Shown: positions 17,986 to 27,584 of the stretch, piece by piece
Numbering within the stretch: position 1 is the stretch's first letter
Layout of the letters: the number at the start of each line of letters is the position of its first letter
Assembly (NCBI RefSeq): GCF_030389965.1
Contig: NZ_CP128400.1
Span: forward strand, 496,001-560,000
Length of the DNA: 64,000 bases
Source of the DNA: Candidatus Chlorohelix allophototropha
GTDB lineage: Bacteria; Chloroflexota; Chloroflexia; Chloroheliales; Chloroheliaceae
Reading direction: 5' to 3'
The notes under the pieces: model-generated
The model's input: only the letters and a program-made list of their open reading frames with translations
The model's database searches: none
Told to the model about the DNA's origin: nothing
Program-made: the position numbers and the translations under genes

Positions 17986-18013
17986 TTGCAAAAGCAGATA
18001 TATATACTATAAT
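17986..18013 (+). promoter_or_regulatory. Promoter of the Gly-Gly small protein operon
   Basis: TTGCAA (17986-17991), 16-nt spacer, TATAAT (18008-18013), then a leader of about 80 nt before the ATG at 18101. Confidence 0.7.
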
Positions 18014-18100
18014 GTGACTTAACCAGCATTCCTCACTCCCTACGAGGCGATTCTGGTACACCACCCACGCATGTTCGGATGTAGTAAATGGAGGAAACAC

Positions 18101-18349
18101 ATGGCAAAAATGCGGATTCTCTCACACCTCGGCGATACTGTCGTTGTTTATGATGTCGAGAAAGCCACTGAGGGTGATCCTGATTCAATAAAAGCTGTTA
18201 AAGAAGCGGAAAGAATTTTCAAGGAAGCTCGCGCTCGTGGTGCGACCGCTTTCCGAGTTGATGCTCCTGATAAGGCTGCCGAACGAATTGATAAATTCGA
18301 TAAGACTGCCGAGCAAATTATCGTTGTGCCGCGAGTCGCCGGGGGCTAA
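18101..18349 (+). CDS. Small conserved-looking protein ending in Gly-Gly, unknown function
   Basis: The 82-residue protein starts with a strand (RILSHLGDTVVVYD), has a helix (IKAVKEAERIFKEARARG), a second strand (ATAFRVD), then FDKTAEQIIVVPR and ends VAGG directly at the stop. The pattern of a HxGDT start, GxxAFxVD, FDxxAExIIxxP and terminal GG is one I have an impression of from small actinobacterial and chloroflexotal proteins of unknown role. GGAGGAA sits ideally before the ATG; the longer frame from 18071 has no such site. The next gene begins 3 nt after its stop. A ubiquitin-like or conjugated role is only a hypothesis. Confidence 0.75.
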   Translation: MAKMRILSHLGDTVVVYDVEKATEGDPDSIKAVKEAERIFKEARARGATAFRVDAPDKAAERIDKFDKTAEQIIVVPRVAGG

Positions 18350-18351
18350 TA

Positions 18352-18813
18352 ATGGATTTATTGAGTAGCTTTATTGCGTTTGGAGTATTTGCGCTACTCG
18401 CTATCTCAATATATATGGTCTTTTACGGGCGGCTTGGGCTTCGATACCCGCTTGGAAATCGTCATGCGGCTTTTGCCCGCTACTACGTTAACAAGCAGGA
18501 AGCGGAGCAACGTGCAGAGCAACTCTTGAAGATCCTACTCCCTTCCGAGCAATATAATCACCTTGTTCGTAAAGGCTATCTGGAAGTCCAGAGCGGGATG
18601 TATCCTTATCGTACTTATCGTATTCCTCGTCATCGCGGGAGTGTGGAAGTATATGAAATGGGTCGTCTTGTAATGAGCCTTTGCGTACAACCTACTGAAG
18701 TTATACCGGATGCTGATGTGGTGGTTATGCACAAGTTGATGATTGAAGGGAACGAGCGCGAATATCTACGCCGCGCTAATTATTTTGATCGCCAGACTGA
18801 CCCATTCTGGTAA
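18352..18813 (+). CDS. Membrane-anchored partner of the Gly-Gly protein, unknown function
   Basis: The 153-residue protein has one N-terminal membrane helix (about residues 5-25) and then a soluble domain. Notable blocks are AEQLLKILLPSEQYNHLVRKGYLEVQ, YRTYRIPRHRGSVEVYE, LCVQPTEVIPDADVVVMHK and IEGNEREYLRRANYF. They look strongly constrained and I associate them with an uncharacterised family found beside Gly-Gly small proteins, but this is from memory. It is the second gene of a two-gene operon, ending at a strong terminator. The soluble part would face the cytoplasm if the N-terminus is outside. Confidence 0.72.
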   Translation: MDLLSSFIAFGVFALLAISIYMVFYGRLGLRYPLGNRHAAFARYYVNKQEAEQRAEQLLKILLPSEQYNHLVRKGYLEVQSGMYPYRTYRIPRHRGSVEVYEMGRLVMSLCVQPTEVIPDADVVVMHKLMIEGNEREYLRRANYFDRQTDPFW

Positions 18814-18831
18814 AAAAAATAGTGCTGGTTG

Positions 18832-18862
18832 GCTCTCGGAAAACATTCCGAGAGCTTTTTTT
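18832..18862 (+). terminator. Strong intrinsic terminator
   Basis: A perfect 10-bp stem (18832-18841 with 18846-18855), a 4-nt loop and seven T end the two-gene operon. Confidence 0.95.
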
Positions 18863-18863
18863 A

Positions 18864-19155
18864 TTACAAATAATTAATCTCAGAAACTATAATTAAATTG
18901 ATTATTTGCCACATTAATTCTAGAACTTGATTCGCATACATGTTCATAAATACATGACCTCAAACCGATTATATCTTAATTACAATGCCGATTATTAAGA
19001 TATCAAAATTAAATCTTATTAATTGTGCAACCATTCTATTGCATGTACGTTATTTATTACGTATAATCAATACACTTCGTGACAATATCATTGTCACATT
19101 TTGGGATAGTGATTTTCGCCAAAAATACCTAAATGATTGAGAAAGGTGGGCAGTT
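18864..19155. other. AT-rich intergenic region with several inverted repeats
   Basis: The stretch is visibly more AT-rich than its surroundings. It holds GTGACAAT-ATC-ATTGTCAC (19079-19097), ATATCTTAAT/ATTAAGATAT (18971-18980 with 18994-19003) and TACGT/ACGTA around 19026-19043. The first has the form of an operator for a dimeric repressor and lies 59 nt before the 71-residue gene. I see no coding sequence here. Confidence 0.6.
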
Positions 19156-19371
19156 ATGGCACGTGGACGTACCAATAACATTAATGATTACATTGATGAC
19201 TATGAAGCCGCTTCACGGGACTATGCTGAAATGGGTCCTTTATGGGCCGAGATGTACTTCCCGGACGACTTTGAAACTTTGAAAGTAATTATGGGTGGCA
19301 GGGATAATAATGCTGAAGCCGCATTTTCTCAATCTCAGGATTCAGGTAAGGTAGCAGGCATTAAAAACTAG
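19156..19371 (+). CDS. Small acidic protein, unknown function
   Basis: The 71-residue protein is acidic and Asp/Tyr-rich in the middle (INDYIDDYEAASRDYAEMGPLW) with a polar tail. It has no membrane segment or recognised domain. GGTGGG precedes the ATG and a terminator follows, so it looks like a monocistronic gene. The palindrome upstream suggests tight regulation. Confidence 0.6.
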   Translation: MARGRTNNINDYIDDYEAASRDYAEMGPLWAEMYFPDDFETLKVIMGGRDNNAEAAFSQSQDSGKVAGIKN

Positions 19372-19402
19372 GGACTTTTAGGGACTCATTTAAATATTAT
19401 TG

Positions 19403-19437
19403 ACCCCTGCTTTGTTATGGCAGGGGTTTTACTTTTT
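19403..19437 (+). terminator. Intrinsic terminator
   Basis: Stem ACCCCTGC/GCAGGGGT (19403-19410 and 19420-19427) is followed by T-rich sequence, between convergent genes. Confidence 0.85.
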
Positions 19438-20738
19438 TATAAGTATCGAGTTTTGGGAATAAATATAAATACGGCTAGGGTGATTGCCCCGAATATTAAC
19501 ACGCCAACAGCTATTGTCATTGGTGCGCCTATGAATTCGGCAGCTGTACCCCCTAACAAACTTCCGATTGGTAGCAGTCCCATTGAGGCTAGTTGCCAAA
19601 CGCTGATTATCCTGCCTCGCATATTGTCTGGTACGTTGGTTTGAACTATAGTATTAACCGAGGATTGTACCGTTACCATTGCGCCACCTGCAATAGCTAG
19701 GAAAGGTAATGAAGCAAGTATAATCGGCATAAATGAAAAAATTACCAGCGAGAGAACCATTATAAATGTGCCAATTTGTACGAAGCGCGCTCGTTTCTCA
19801 AGCTCGCTCAAGCGCGCTATTATCAACCCACCGATAACTGCCCCAACTCCTACCGCTCCCATTAAAAGCCCATAGGAATCTGCGCCTGATCTGTACACGT
19901 CTTTGGCAAAAACCGAAAGTAAGCTTAAATAGGGGAAAACAAAAATTGAGAAGGCGGCTGATGACGCTATCAAGCCCAACATAGGCTTGTTACTCCACAG
20001 GAAGGAAAAGGTCTCTCGAATTTCAGAGGTGACAGTATGTTTCTGTGTGGTTGTAGTAATCGCCGGAATTTGTACCATAAACAAGGCGAGTAATACTGCT
20101 CCAAAACTCAGAGCATTTATAAAGAAACAGGCTGCTACCCCGAAGATTACTACTATCACCCCTGCAATTGCCGGTCCGATCACTCGGCTCAGGTTGAACT
20201 GGATTGAGTTCATGGCGATTGCATTCATCAGGTTTTCTTTCCCCACCAAATCGAGCATTATAGTCTGGTATGCCGGTGCGTTGAAGGCAGACACCATTCC
20301 CACAAAGCTGACAATTATTACTATCAACCAGATATTAATCAGGTTGGTAAAAGTCAAAATTGCCATTACCAGTATAGAAATAAGCATAAGACTTTGGGTT
20401 ACCAGCAAAACGTTTCGCCGTGAGTTTCGATCCGCGATTACTCCCCCGTAAAGTCCGAACAATAGCATAGGCAAATTACCGATAAAGTTGACCAGACCGA
20501 GAATGAAAGGGGATTGGGAAAGCGAAAGTACCAGCCAATTCTGGGCAATGGTTTGCATCCAGTTGCCGATGTTGCTGACAAATGCGCCGTTCCAGAACAG
20601 CCGGAAATTGCGGTTTTGCATAGCCACGAACATTTTGCTGGGTTTGCGCTTTTTGGTTGCTGGAATAGTTGGGAATGCAGGTGAAGCAGTTAAAGTTTCC
20701 CCGCCGGATTCAAAGTCCGTGCTTGGTTGATCTGCCAT
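19437..20738 (-). CDS. MFS transporter, MFS_3 (EntS/DUF894-like)
   Basis: This is a 433-residue permease with 10-12 hydrophobic segments. After a variable, polar N-terminus of about 40 residues comes NRNFRLFWNGAFVSNIGNWMQ, a start typical of MFS_3/EntS-like exporters, then GGVIADRNSRR between helices 2 and 3. The family includes siderophore and macrolide exporters; the substrate here is unknown. The ATG at 20738 has AGGAGGAG 13 nt upstream. A longer frame starts with TTG within that site and is unlikely. Confidence 0.9.
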   Translation of the reverse strand: MADQPSTDFESGGETLTASPAFPTIPATKKRKPSKMFVAMQNRNFRLFWNGAFVSNIGNWMQTIAQNWLVLSLSQSPFILGLVNFIGNLPMLLFGLYGGVIADRNSRRNVLLVTQSLMLISILVMAILTFTNLINIWLIVIIVSFVGMVSAFNAPAYQTIMLDLVGKENLMNAIAMNSIQFNLSRVIGPAIAGVIVVIFGVAACFFINALSFGAVLLALFMVQIPAITTTTQKHTVTSEIRETFSFLWSNKPMLGLIASSAAFSIFVFPYLSLLSVFAKDVYRSGADSYGLLMGAVGVGAVIGGLIIARLSELEKRARFVQIGTFIMVLSLVIFSFMPIILASLPFLAIAGGAMVTVQSSVNTIVQTNVPDNMRGRIISVWQLASMGLLPIGSLLGGTAAEFIGAPMTIAVGVLIFGAITLAVFIFIPKTRYL

Positions 20739-20828
20739 TCGGTAATTGATTCTCCTCCTGTAGATCAATTATACATCTGCGTGCAATGAGTGTCACCGGA
20801 CGCGCCTCTGGTCGGGATTCTGATTGCC

Positions 20829-21695
20829 TTACACTCGCGGGTTTTTGGTTTGGATAACGGTTAGCTTGTCCCCTGTTCGGATAGTTCCCCGATTCTCATG
20901 TATGAGATTCTGCCCAAAAAGTACCCCACCGTTTTGAGCACGTCGGAAAGTGGCAAGGGTTCGGAGCGGTTCTTTACTAACGGCGGCATTACTTTGGTCG
21001 GTACAGGTTATCGGGCAGCGGGCGCAGGGTTTGACCGCACTAAAGGTAATTTCTCCAAGCTGAAATCGTTTTATTTGGTCTTCCATATAGGGAATACCGC
21101 TGCCTTTTAGCACAATATTGGGACGGAAGCGATTCATGGGCAAAGGAGTTTCCAGCCGCCCGTTCAAATCTTCAAGCGACTCTTCCGAGAGCAACAAAAA
21201 AGGGAATCCATCGGCAAAACCCACTTCATCGCTATCACTCACAGCGTACAAAGAATTAACGCCACGCACAAAGTCGGGTGCCATTTTGACCAGACGACAA
21301 TCGACTCGTAAAAATTCGCCAAGCCATTGTGCGACAACCTCGCCTTGATCTATACACTCACAACGGCTTTTCCAGACCGTAGCTTTTACCTTTCCCCCTT
21401 CGTTTACCAGCGGCACTTGCAGAGATGGCATACCGGGCGCAACGAGAAACAGCGTTTCGTTGCGGATTTCCGGTTTTATGAATGCCATGCGGGGTAATTC
21501 GCGCTGAGTAAGGAAGAGCATATCATCTGAAGATACCACCATTAATTCACGGTCGTGTTCAAAACCTTTTGCGCCTATAGTTCCCTCATCTACCCTGATT
21601 CCGGCACATGATTTTATAGGGTAATAATACAATGCCGCAACGGTGGCTCTTTCCAGTTGCGCCTTTTTATCCTCTTTTTTTGTAACGCTGCTCAT
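20829..21695 (-). CDS. MOSC domain protein, mARC/YcbX-like
   Basis: The 288-residue protein has a MOSC N-terminal beta-barrel domain (YYYPIKSCAG, GFEHDRELMVV) and a MOSC domain ending with PCARCPITCTDQ, which holds the conserved Cys that binds the molybdenum cofactor in mARC/YcbX proteins. These reduce N-hydroxylated compounds with a ferredoxin-type partner. No 2Fe-2S domain is fused. Codon use looks like its neighbours. It is divergent from the HAD gene. Confidence 0.92.
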   Translation of the reverse strand: MSSVTKKEDKKAQLERATVAALYYYPIKSCAGIRVDEGTIGAKGFEHDRELMVVSSDDMLFLTQRELPRMAFIKPEIRNETLFLVAPGMPSLQVPLVNEGGKVKATVWKSRCECIDQGEVVAQWLGEFLRVDCRLVKMAPDFVRGVNSLYAVSDSDEVGFADGFPFLLLSEESLEDLNGRLETPLPMNRFRPNIVLKGSGIPYMEDQIKRFQLGEITFSAVKPCARCPITCTDQSNAAVSKEPLRTLATFRRAQNGGVLFGQNLIHENRGTIRTGDKLTVIQTKNPRV

Positions 21696-21817
21696 TATTT
21701 TCAGCTTTCTATAATTTTGAAGGTAGCTTTATTTTCGGGTTTTGCAAATAATACCATTGCAATCTGTTAAAATCTATCTGAAAATTGCGGCATTAAACAG
21801 AAAGAGGCTATAAATTA

Positions 21818-22477
21818 ATGAAAGCGGCAGTATTTAGCGACGTAGAAGGTACACTGGTATCCGGTAGCCTACCCGCTACCTTTCTTGAGATGGGCAAAAG
21901 CCTGCATCATTTTTCAAAACTCAAGCGTTTTCAGATTGACGCGATTGGTTTATTCTCGCGGTTGTTGCCGAGCAAATTCCAACGGTATTCCCAATTAATC
22001 AGCCTGTTAATTGCCATCAAGGGCGAGACCCCCGGACAGGTACAAGAACTGATAGAGCAAGTAAATCCAGAATTGATAAAGCGGTTGAAAATGGAGGTAG
22101 TCGGGCGAATTGAGGCGCATCGTAAAGAAGGTTTGCCGCTAATTTTGGTGAGTGCGGCGATGCATCAAGCGGTGGTACATTTGGGAAAAGAGATGGACGG
22201 GAGAGGCGAGGGAACGCATATTCGTATAAAAGGAGGTCGCTATATTACTAAAGTGGAAGGCGGCATCTGTCAGGGGGAAGGCAAAGCAGCCCGCGCCCGC
22301 GAAATCATAAATGAAATGGGGCTTGACCCGGCTTTGTGCTACGCTTTCGGCGATACCGGAAGCGATATTCCTTTCCTCGCATTATTCGGACATCCTTGCG
22401 CGGTTGACCCTGATGCGAAACTTGCGGCGGAAGCCATAAGCAGAGGCTGGGAAATTATCCACACCCGAAACGGTTAG
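21818..22477 (+). CDS. HAD-IB-type phosphatase
   Basis: The 219-residue HAD-superfamily protein has motif I SDVEGTL, motif II LVSA, motif III Lys around GKAARAREI and motif IV GDTGSDIPFL. Motif I has Glu in place of the second Asp (DVEGT rather than DxDGT), which may alter acid catalysis, although this variant occurs in some SerB-like proteins. The helical cap at residues 20-90 has a hydrophobic stretch. The substrate is unknown. It lies 89 nt before uvrA. Confidence 0.82.
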   Translation: MKAAVFSDVEGTLVSGSLPATFLEMGKSLHHFSKLKRFQIDAIGLFSRLLPSKFQRYSQLISLLIAIKGETPGQVQELIEQVNPELIKRLKMEVVGRIEAHRKEGLPLILVSAAMHQAVVHLGKEMDGRGEGTHIRIKGGRYITKVEGGICQGEGKAARAREIINEMGLDPALCYAFGDTGSDIPFLALFGHPCAVDPDAKLAAEAISRGWEIIHTRNG

Positions 22478-22566
22478 CCTTGACGCATGCAAAAACCGAA
22501 CATTTAGTCTATAATCTATATGTAAGGATAAATTAAAAGGCATTCAAGAGGTTAATCAGGAGCGTT

Positions 22567-25458
22567 ATGGAACCCGAAAATATTGTAATTAAGGGCGCAG
22601 AGCAGCATAACCTGAAGAAAATAGATGTAAAAATACCCCGTAACAAACTGGTAGTTCTAACCGGAGTGAGCGGAAGCGGCAAGTCTTCGCTGGCGTTTGA
22701 TACTATATATGCGGAGGGACAACGCCGCTATGTAGAAAGTCTTTCCTCCTATGCCCGGCAATTTCTGGGACAGATGGAAAAGCCCAAAGTTGATTTCATT
22801 GGTGGGCTTAGCCCTGCGATTGCGATAGAGCAAAAAACTGTCAGCAAAAACCCCCGTTCTACCGTAGGCACAGTCACCGAAGTGCTGGATTACCTGCGGG
22901 TGCTGTATGCCCGAATAGGCACTGCGCATTGCCCGGACTGTGGTCGGGTGGTGCAAGCGCAAACGGCACAGCAAATTGCCGATCAATTGGCAAACCTTCC
23001 CTCCGGTACGCGCCTACAACTTCTTGCGCCAATCGTGCGTGAACGCAAAGGCACACATGCCGAACTGCTAGAACAGGCGCGTAAGGATGGTTTTGTACGC
23101 GCCCGTATTGATGGCAAAATTTTGGATTTGAGCGGCGAAATCAAGCTGGCAAAGACCAAAAAACATAATATCGAGTTGGTGATTGATCGCCTCAAAGTGC
23201 CGGACGAAGAAGGGGAAGTGCGGCAGGATTTTGAAAAGCGGTTGGCAGACTCGGTTTCTACTACGCTGCAAGCTGGAGATGGATTGCTGGTAGCCGATTT
23301 GGGCGAGGGTAAGGACTTGATTTTAAGCGAGCAAAACGCCTGCCCGAATTGCTCTACCAGTTTCCCGGAGTTATCACCACAGCTTTTCAGCTTCAATTCA
23401 CCGCTTGGGATGTGCCCCGATTGTCATGGGCTTGGCACAAAAATGTCGGTTGATCCAAACTTGATTGTTTCGCGCCCCGACCTTTCATTAATGGATGGGG
23501 CATCGCGTTGGTATGGTGAACTGCGAAAGAAAAAAGAAGGCTGGACTTTCAAGCAACTCAAGACTCTGGCAGAATATTATGAAGTTGACCTAGAAACACC
23601 TTGGAAAGATTTGCCTGAAAAGTTCCGCCATATAGTTTTGTACGGTTCGGGCGATGACAAGATTAAATTCAGCTATGAGAATCGCACCGCCGATAGCACT
23701 TGGACTGGCGAGAGTCTGCGTGTTACCAAAGGCATTGTGTATCACGCCGAACGTCTTTTCCGACAAACTTCCTCCGAATATACTCAGCGTTTCTACGCCA
23801 GCTTTATGAGTGAACAGCCCTGTGACGGTTGTGGCGGGGCGCGTTTACGGGCAGAAGCACGTGGGGTAAAAGTTGGCGGTATATCGCTGACCGAAATCGG
23901 CTCAATGACTATTGCTAACGCGCTCGAATGGGTTAAAGGGCTGTATCGGCAACTTGACCCAGAACAGTTTCAGATAGCGGGCGAAGTTCTGAAAGAGATT
24001 CGAGAACGCCTCCAGTTTATGCTGAACGTGGGGTTGTATTACCTGACTCTAGATCGCCCTGCGCCTTCCCTGTCGGGTGGTGAAGGGCAACGTATTCGCC
24101 TTGCCAGCCAACTTGGTTGTGGCTTGGTAGGGGTGTTGTACATTCTGGATGAGCCGAGTATTGGTTTGCACCCTCGCGATAACCGCGCCCTGCTGGATAC
24201 CTTGCTGCAATTGCGCGATATGGGAAATACGGTGCTGGTGGTTGAGCATGATGAAGATACGATGATGAGCGCGGATTGGTTAATTGATATGGGACCACGC
24301 GCCGGGGTGTTGGGCGGAGAAGTAGTGTCGGCGGGTTTGCCTCGACAAGTAGCGGATGATCCGCTCTCTCTAACCGGGCGATATTTGAGGGGCGATTTGG
24401 TGGTGAGTGCCTCGAACGAGTCGCGGCGAACTCCCAACGGGAAATATCTTTCGCTGGTGAATGCGCGTCTCCACAACCTTAAAAATGTGACCGCCCGTTT
24501 TCCACTCGGCTTGTTTACCTGTGTTACTGGCGTAAGCGGTAGCGGCAAAAGCAGCCTGATTTCGCAAACGCTCTATCCTGCTTTGGCGCATACCCTACAC
24601 CGCGCCGAACAACGAATCGGGTTACATGATCGCCTTGAAGGGCTAGAACATCTCGACAAGGTAATTAACATCACGCAAGAACCGATAGGGCGCACCCCAC
24701 GCTCGAATCCTGCCACCTACGTAGGTTTGTTTGATGATATAAGGAAAACTTTTGCCGCCTCACCAGAAGCACGTACCCATGGCTATGGTGCAGACCGTTT
24801 CAGCTTTAATGTGAAGGGTGGGCGTTGCGAGGCTTGCAAAGGGCATGGGCTAAAACGGATTGAGATGCACTTTCTGGCAGATATGTGGGTGACTTGCCGG
24901 GAATGTAAAGGGATGCGTTATAATCGCGAAACTCTCTCGGTGCGCTTCAAGGGTAAGAATATTGCACAGGTTTTGGATATGGATGTACAGGAAGCCCTCG
25001 AATTTTTCGCCAATATCCCCTCCATTGCGCGCGTTCTGCAAACTTTGCACGATGTTGGGTTGGATTACGTTAAACTCGGTCAGAGCGCGACCACTCTAAG
25101 TGGTGGCGAGGCGCAGCGTGTAAAGTTGGCTTCGGAGCTTTGCCGGGTATCCACCGGGCGTACCGTCTATATTCTGGATGAGCCCACTACCGGGTTGCAT
25201 TTTGCTGATATTCAACGCTTGCTGGATGTGTTGCATCGTTTGGTAGATGCGGGGAATACAGTCATCGTGATAGAACATAACCTCGATGTAATAAAGACCG
25301 CTGACTGGCTAATTGATCTAGGACCAGAAGGTGGCGAGGGCGGCGGTGAAATTCTGGCGGAAGGCACACCAGAGCAGGTGACGTTGGTTGAGCGTAGTTA
25401 TACCGGCAAATTCCTGAGACAGAATTTTGAGAAGAATTTAACTCCAAACTTGCCCTAG
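22567..25458 (+). CDS. uvrA: Excinuclease ABC subunit A
   Basis: UvrA is the damage-sensing ABC ATPase dimer of nucleotide excision repair. The 963-residue protein has two ABC modules: Walker [11 protein letters not shown] at about residues 32 and 657, and ABC signatures [14 protein letters not shown] and [14 protein letters not shown]. Zinc-binding CPDC...CPNC and CEACKGHG...CREC clusters are present. It is full length, with SD AGGAG before the ATG. It works with UvrB encoded at 7140. Confidence 0.99.
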   Translation: MEPENIVIKGAEQHNLKKIDVKIPRNKLVVLTGVSGSGKSSLAFDTIYAEGQRRYVESLSSYARQFLGQMEKPKVDFIGGLSPAIAIEQKTVSKNPRSTVGTVTEVLDYLRVLYARIGTAHCPDCGRVVQAQTAQQIADQLANLPSGTRLQLLAPIVRERKGTHAELLEQARKDGFVRARIDGKILDLSGEIKLAKTKKHNIELVIDRLKVPDEEGEVRQDFEKRLADSVSTTLQAGDGLLVADLGEGKDLILSEQNACPNCSTSFPELSPQLFSFNSPLGMCPDCHGLGTKMSVDPNLIVSRPDLSLMDGASRWYGELRKKKEGWTFKQLKTLAEYYEVDLETPWKDLPEKFRHIVLYGSGDDKIKFSYENRTADSTWTGESLRVTKGIVYHAERLFRQTSSEYTQRFYASFMSEQPCDGCGGARLRAEARGVKVGGISLTEIGSMTIANALEWVKGLYRQLDPEQFQIAGEVLKEIRERLQFMLNVGLYYLTLDRPAPSLSGGEGQRIRLASQLGCGLVGVLYILDEPSIGLHPRDNRALLDTLLQLRDMGNTVLVVEHDEDTMMSADWLIDMGPRAGVLGGEVVSAGLPRQVADDPLSLTGRYLRGDLVVSASNESRRTPNGKYLSLVNARLHNLKNVTARFPLGLFTCVTGVSGSGKSSLISQTLYPALAHTLHRAEQRIGLHDRLEGLEHLDKVINITQEPIGRTPRSNPATYVGLFDDIRKTFAASPEARTHGYGADRFSFNVKGGRCEACKGHGLKRIEMHFLADMWVTCRECKGMRYNRETLSVRFKGKNIAQVLDMDVQEALEFFANIPSIARVLQTLHDVGLDYVKLGQSATTLSGGEAQRVKLASELCRVSTGRTVYILDEPTTGLHFADIQRLLDVLHRLVDAGNTVIVIEHNLDVIKTADWLIDLGPEGGEGGGEILAEGTPEQVTLVERSYTGKFLRQNFEKNLTPNLP

Positions 25459-25515
25459 CTTTACCAGCCTGTTATAGTAACTCTGTCTAAATTATCTCCA
25501 GACGAGGTGAGAACA

Positions 25516-26646
25516 ATGGGCATACTTCAAGATTTATTTGAGCTATTGCGGGATAATAGCAGTTTACAGGTAGAAGAAGAAGCTGGACGCGATGTAATAA
25601 TTGCTCTGGCAGGTAACAGCGGTGAAGTGCGTGATAGACTACAACGCGCTTTAAGTTCGCGCCTTGAAAGCCTCTGGACAACTAGCCCTTTCAGAGTGGT
25701 TGAGACTAACGAGAATCCGGGACTGGATAAGGAAAACAGTGAAGGTGGTCTGCTACTGTATGTGCTTTACGCGGGCGATCGTATCCCGGAAGCCAAGAAG
25801 TTGTGGCTGGAAGGCGTAGTAGCGAATACCTCGGTGGCGGGGTTGGTCGTAGTAATCCCGCCTGTGAGAGATGATTCATTTGACCGTAATAGAAAAAGCC
25901 GTTTTAATCTGTTGCGCCTGATCGGTAATAACGGTGAGAATAGCGCCGAAAAAGGTTCTGAAAATGAACCAGCGGACTGGGAAAGCGAGTTGGAACGCTT
26001 TACACAGAACAATGACCGACTCGGAATGGTCAAACTGACCTCACTGGAATTCGAGGATTTGCAAAAGCAACTGTTGCCCGCTATTGTGCAACGCCTGCCC
26101 GACCGCTTGCTGGCGTTGGCAAAGCGCGCGCCTCTATTCCGTAATTCTGTCGCAGATTACTTTATAAGCCGCGCCGCCCGTGAAAATGCAGAACTGGTAT
26201 TACTCTCGAATGCCACTTCATTTATACCGATTCTTTCCGACCTTTTTGGCGGCGGGGCGGATTTTGTACTGTTAAGTAAAAACCAATTTGAATTGAGCAA
26301 TCGGCTTGCCGCTCTTTACGGTCAAAATCGCTCAAGTCGTTTTGAAATCTGGCTTGAAGTGTCTCCGATTATAGCCAGCGCGCTGGTATGGCGCAGTATT
26401 TCGCAGGTGTTGACCGCTAAATTACCGCGTTTACTACACATTTTGCCCAAAGCCGGTATCGCCTATACTGCTACTTATGCGGTAGGTCAGGCGGCGCGCT
26501 ATTATTATGCGGGTGGGCGCACTGCCCCTGCTCAGTTATCTATGCTTTTAAGCGCTGCCTTTGCGCGTTTTCGAGAACGCTTCCAACCGAACGGCGACTC
26601 TAAGCACGATGGCAGCGAACCTCCCCGGCAGCTCAGAAGGCTATAA
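25516..26646 (+). CDS. DUF697-like protein
   Basis: The 376-residue protein has a soluble N-terminal part (residues 1-230) with a degenerate GTPase-like start (DVIIALAGNSGEVRDRL). The C-terminal part has glycine-rich hydrophobic helices (SFIPILSDLFGGGADFVLLSK, then KLPRLLHILPKAGIAYTATYAVGQ) typical of DUF697/YcjF-like membrane-associated domains. The P-loop is not intact, so GTP hydrolysis is unlikely. GAGGTGA precedes the ATG at 25516. The DUF309 gene follows after 8 nt. Confidence 0.75.
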   Translation: MGILQDLFELLRDNSSLQVEEEAGRDVIIALAGNSGEVRDRLQRALSSRLESLWTTSPFRVVETNENPGLDKENSEGGLLLYVLYAGDRIPEAKKLWLEGVVANTSVAGLVVVIPPVRDDSFDRNRKSRFNLLRLIGNNGENSAEKGSENEPADWESELERFTQNNDRLGMVKLTSLEFEDLQKQLLPAIVQRLPDRLLALAKRAPLFRNSVADYFISRAARENAELVLLSNATSFIPILSDLFGGGADFVLLSKNQFELSNRLAALYGQNRSSRFEIWLEVSPIIASALVWRSISQVLTAKLPRLLHILPKAGIAYTATYAVGQAARYYYAGGRTAPAQLSMLLSAAFARFRERFQPNGDSKHDGSEPPRQLRRL

Positions 26647-26654
26647 GCCGGGTT

Positions 26655-27044
26655 ATGGAGCGCGAGTTACCTCCGCCAGATTTCTTCAAAGGTGTCGCTG
26701 AGTTCAATGCTCGTGAGTTTTTTGAATGTCACGAAACCCTTGAGAAAATCTGGCTGGAAGAACCCGGCGAAATCCGGAAGCTGTATCAGGGTATCTTGCA
26801 AATCGGGGTGGGTTTTTATCACTGCCTCACTCGTCAAAATTATCGGGGCGCAGTTACGCTTCTGCAAAACGGGATTGATAAATGTCGCCCTTTTGCGCCA
26901 CAACAATTCGGGCTAAATCTGGAAGCGCTAATAAAAGAAACGGAACTTGCTTTAAGTAGGATTAAAGAGCTGGGTACGGAGCATATTGCTAACTTTGACT
27001 CGTCGCTGATACCGACTCTAAACGAAATCTCTCAAATTGGGTAA
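26655..27044 (+). CDS. DUF309 family protein
   Basis: This 129-residue, all-helical cytoplasmic protein carries the DUF309 signature: FNAREFFECHETLEKIWLEE, then KLYQGILQIGVGFYH and NYRGAVTLLQNGI. The conserved His/Glu pair suggests a metal or substrate site. Function is unknown. It is probably co-transcribed with the DUF697 gene. Confidence 0.9.
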   Translation: MERELPPPDFFKGVAEFNAREFFECHETLEKIWLEEPGEIRKLYQGILQIGVGFYHCLTRQNYRGAVTLLQNGIDKCRPFAPQQFGLNLEALIKETELALSRIKELGTEHIANFDSSLIPTLNEISQIG

Positions 27045-27083
27045 AGTAATATACAAATCTAACATAATACTCGCCTAATCCGC

Positions 27084-27112
27084 TTGACGTACTGGCTAGC
27101 TTTAGTTATAAT
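27084..27112 (+). promoter_or_regulatory. Strong rho promoter
   Basis: TTGACG (27084-27089), 17-nt spacer, perfect TATAAT (27107-27112). Transcription would start about 27119, leaving a leader of about 465 nt before the rho GTG start. Confidence 0.8.
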
Positions 27113-27118
27113 GCGAAA

Positions 27119-27584
27119 AGGTTGCGGGTGTTTCTCGTAATTTTGCCTCGGCTCATTCAATTATTCCTTCTGTTCACGGTTTCACAAATTCCAGAAAAAA
27201 GCCAATGTTGATTAAGAGCCAGCCCCAGAGAAACCCAACAAAAACTTGCAGCATAGCACATTTTCATTCCTGATTTACAATGCCCGGCGAAATATTGAAA
27301 ATAAATTTCCCTCTTACCAGGTTAGTAGCCTGATAAAAGTGTATAAGCTCATTTTAGATGTCTTCTGCGCCGCTAACAGCCTGCTTAATCATAGCGAAAG
27401 CTAAAAATAATGGTTAATCCCACTGTTCACTCAATTGCCCGGTTAACCTCAATGCTGAAGGTTAACCTGCTTCTCAGAGTGGGTCAATATAGATTATGTT
27501 AGATGTGATATGCATGAGTTGAAATTAGCGTGTGTATGAGCCAGCCGCTAATTATGTTATTTGATAATTCAGGAGTTTAATTTA
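27119..27584 (+). promoter_or_regulatory. Long rho mRNA leader
   Basis: No gene is evident between the promoter and rho. The leader contains C-rich, G-poor stretches near 27209-27245 that could serve as Rho loading sites, a nested foldback around 27419-27484 (CCCACT with AGTGGG enclosing two GGTTAACC copies), and a 22-codon open frame at 27206 with no ribosome binding site. In E. coli, rho represses itself by early termination in a long leader; the same is inferred here. Confidence 0.5.

Noticed and set aside
22657-25447. Several long minus-strand frames inside uvrA
   Set aside because: They are shadows of the strongly conserved uvrA coding frame with both ABC modules intact.
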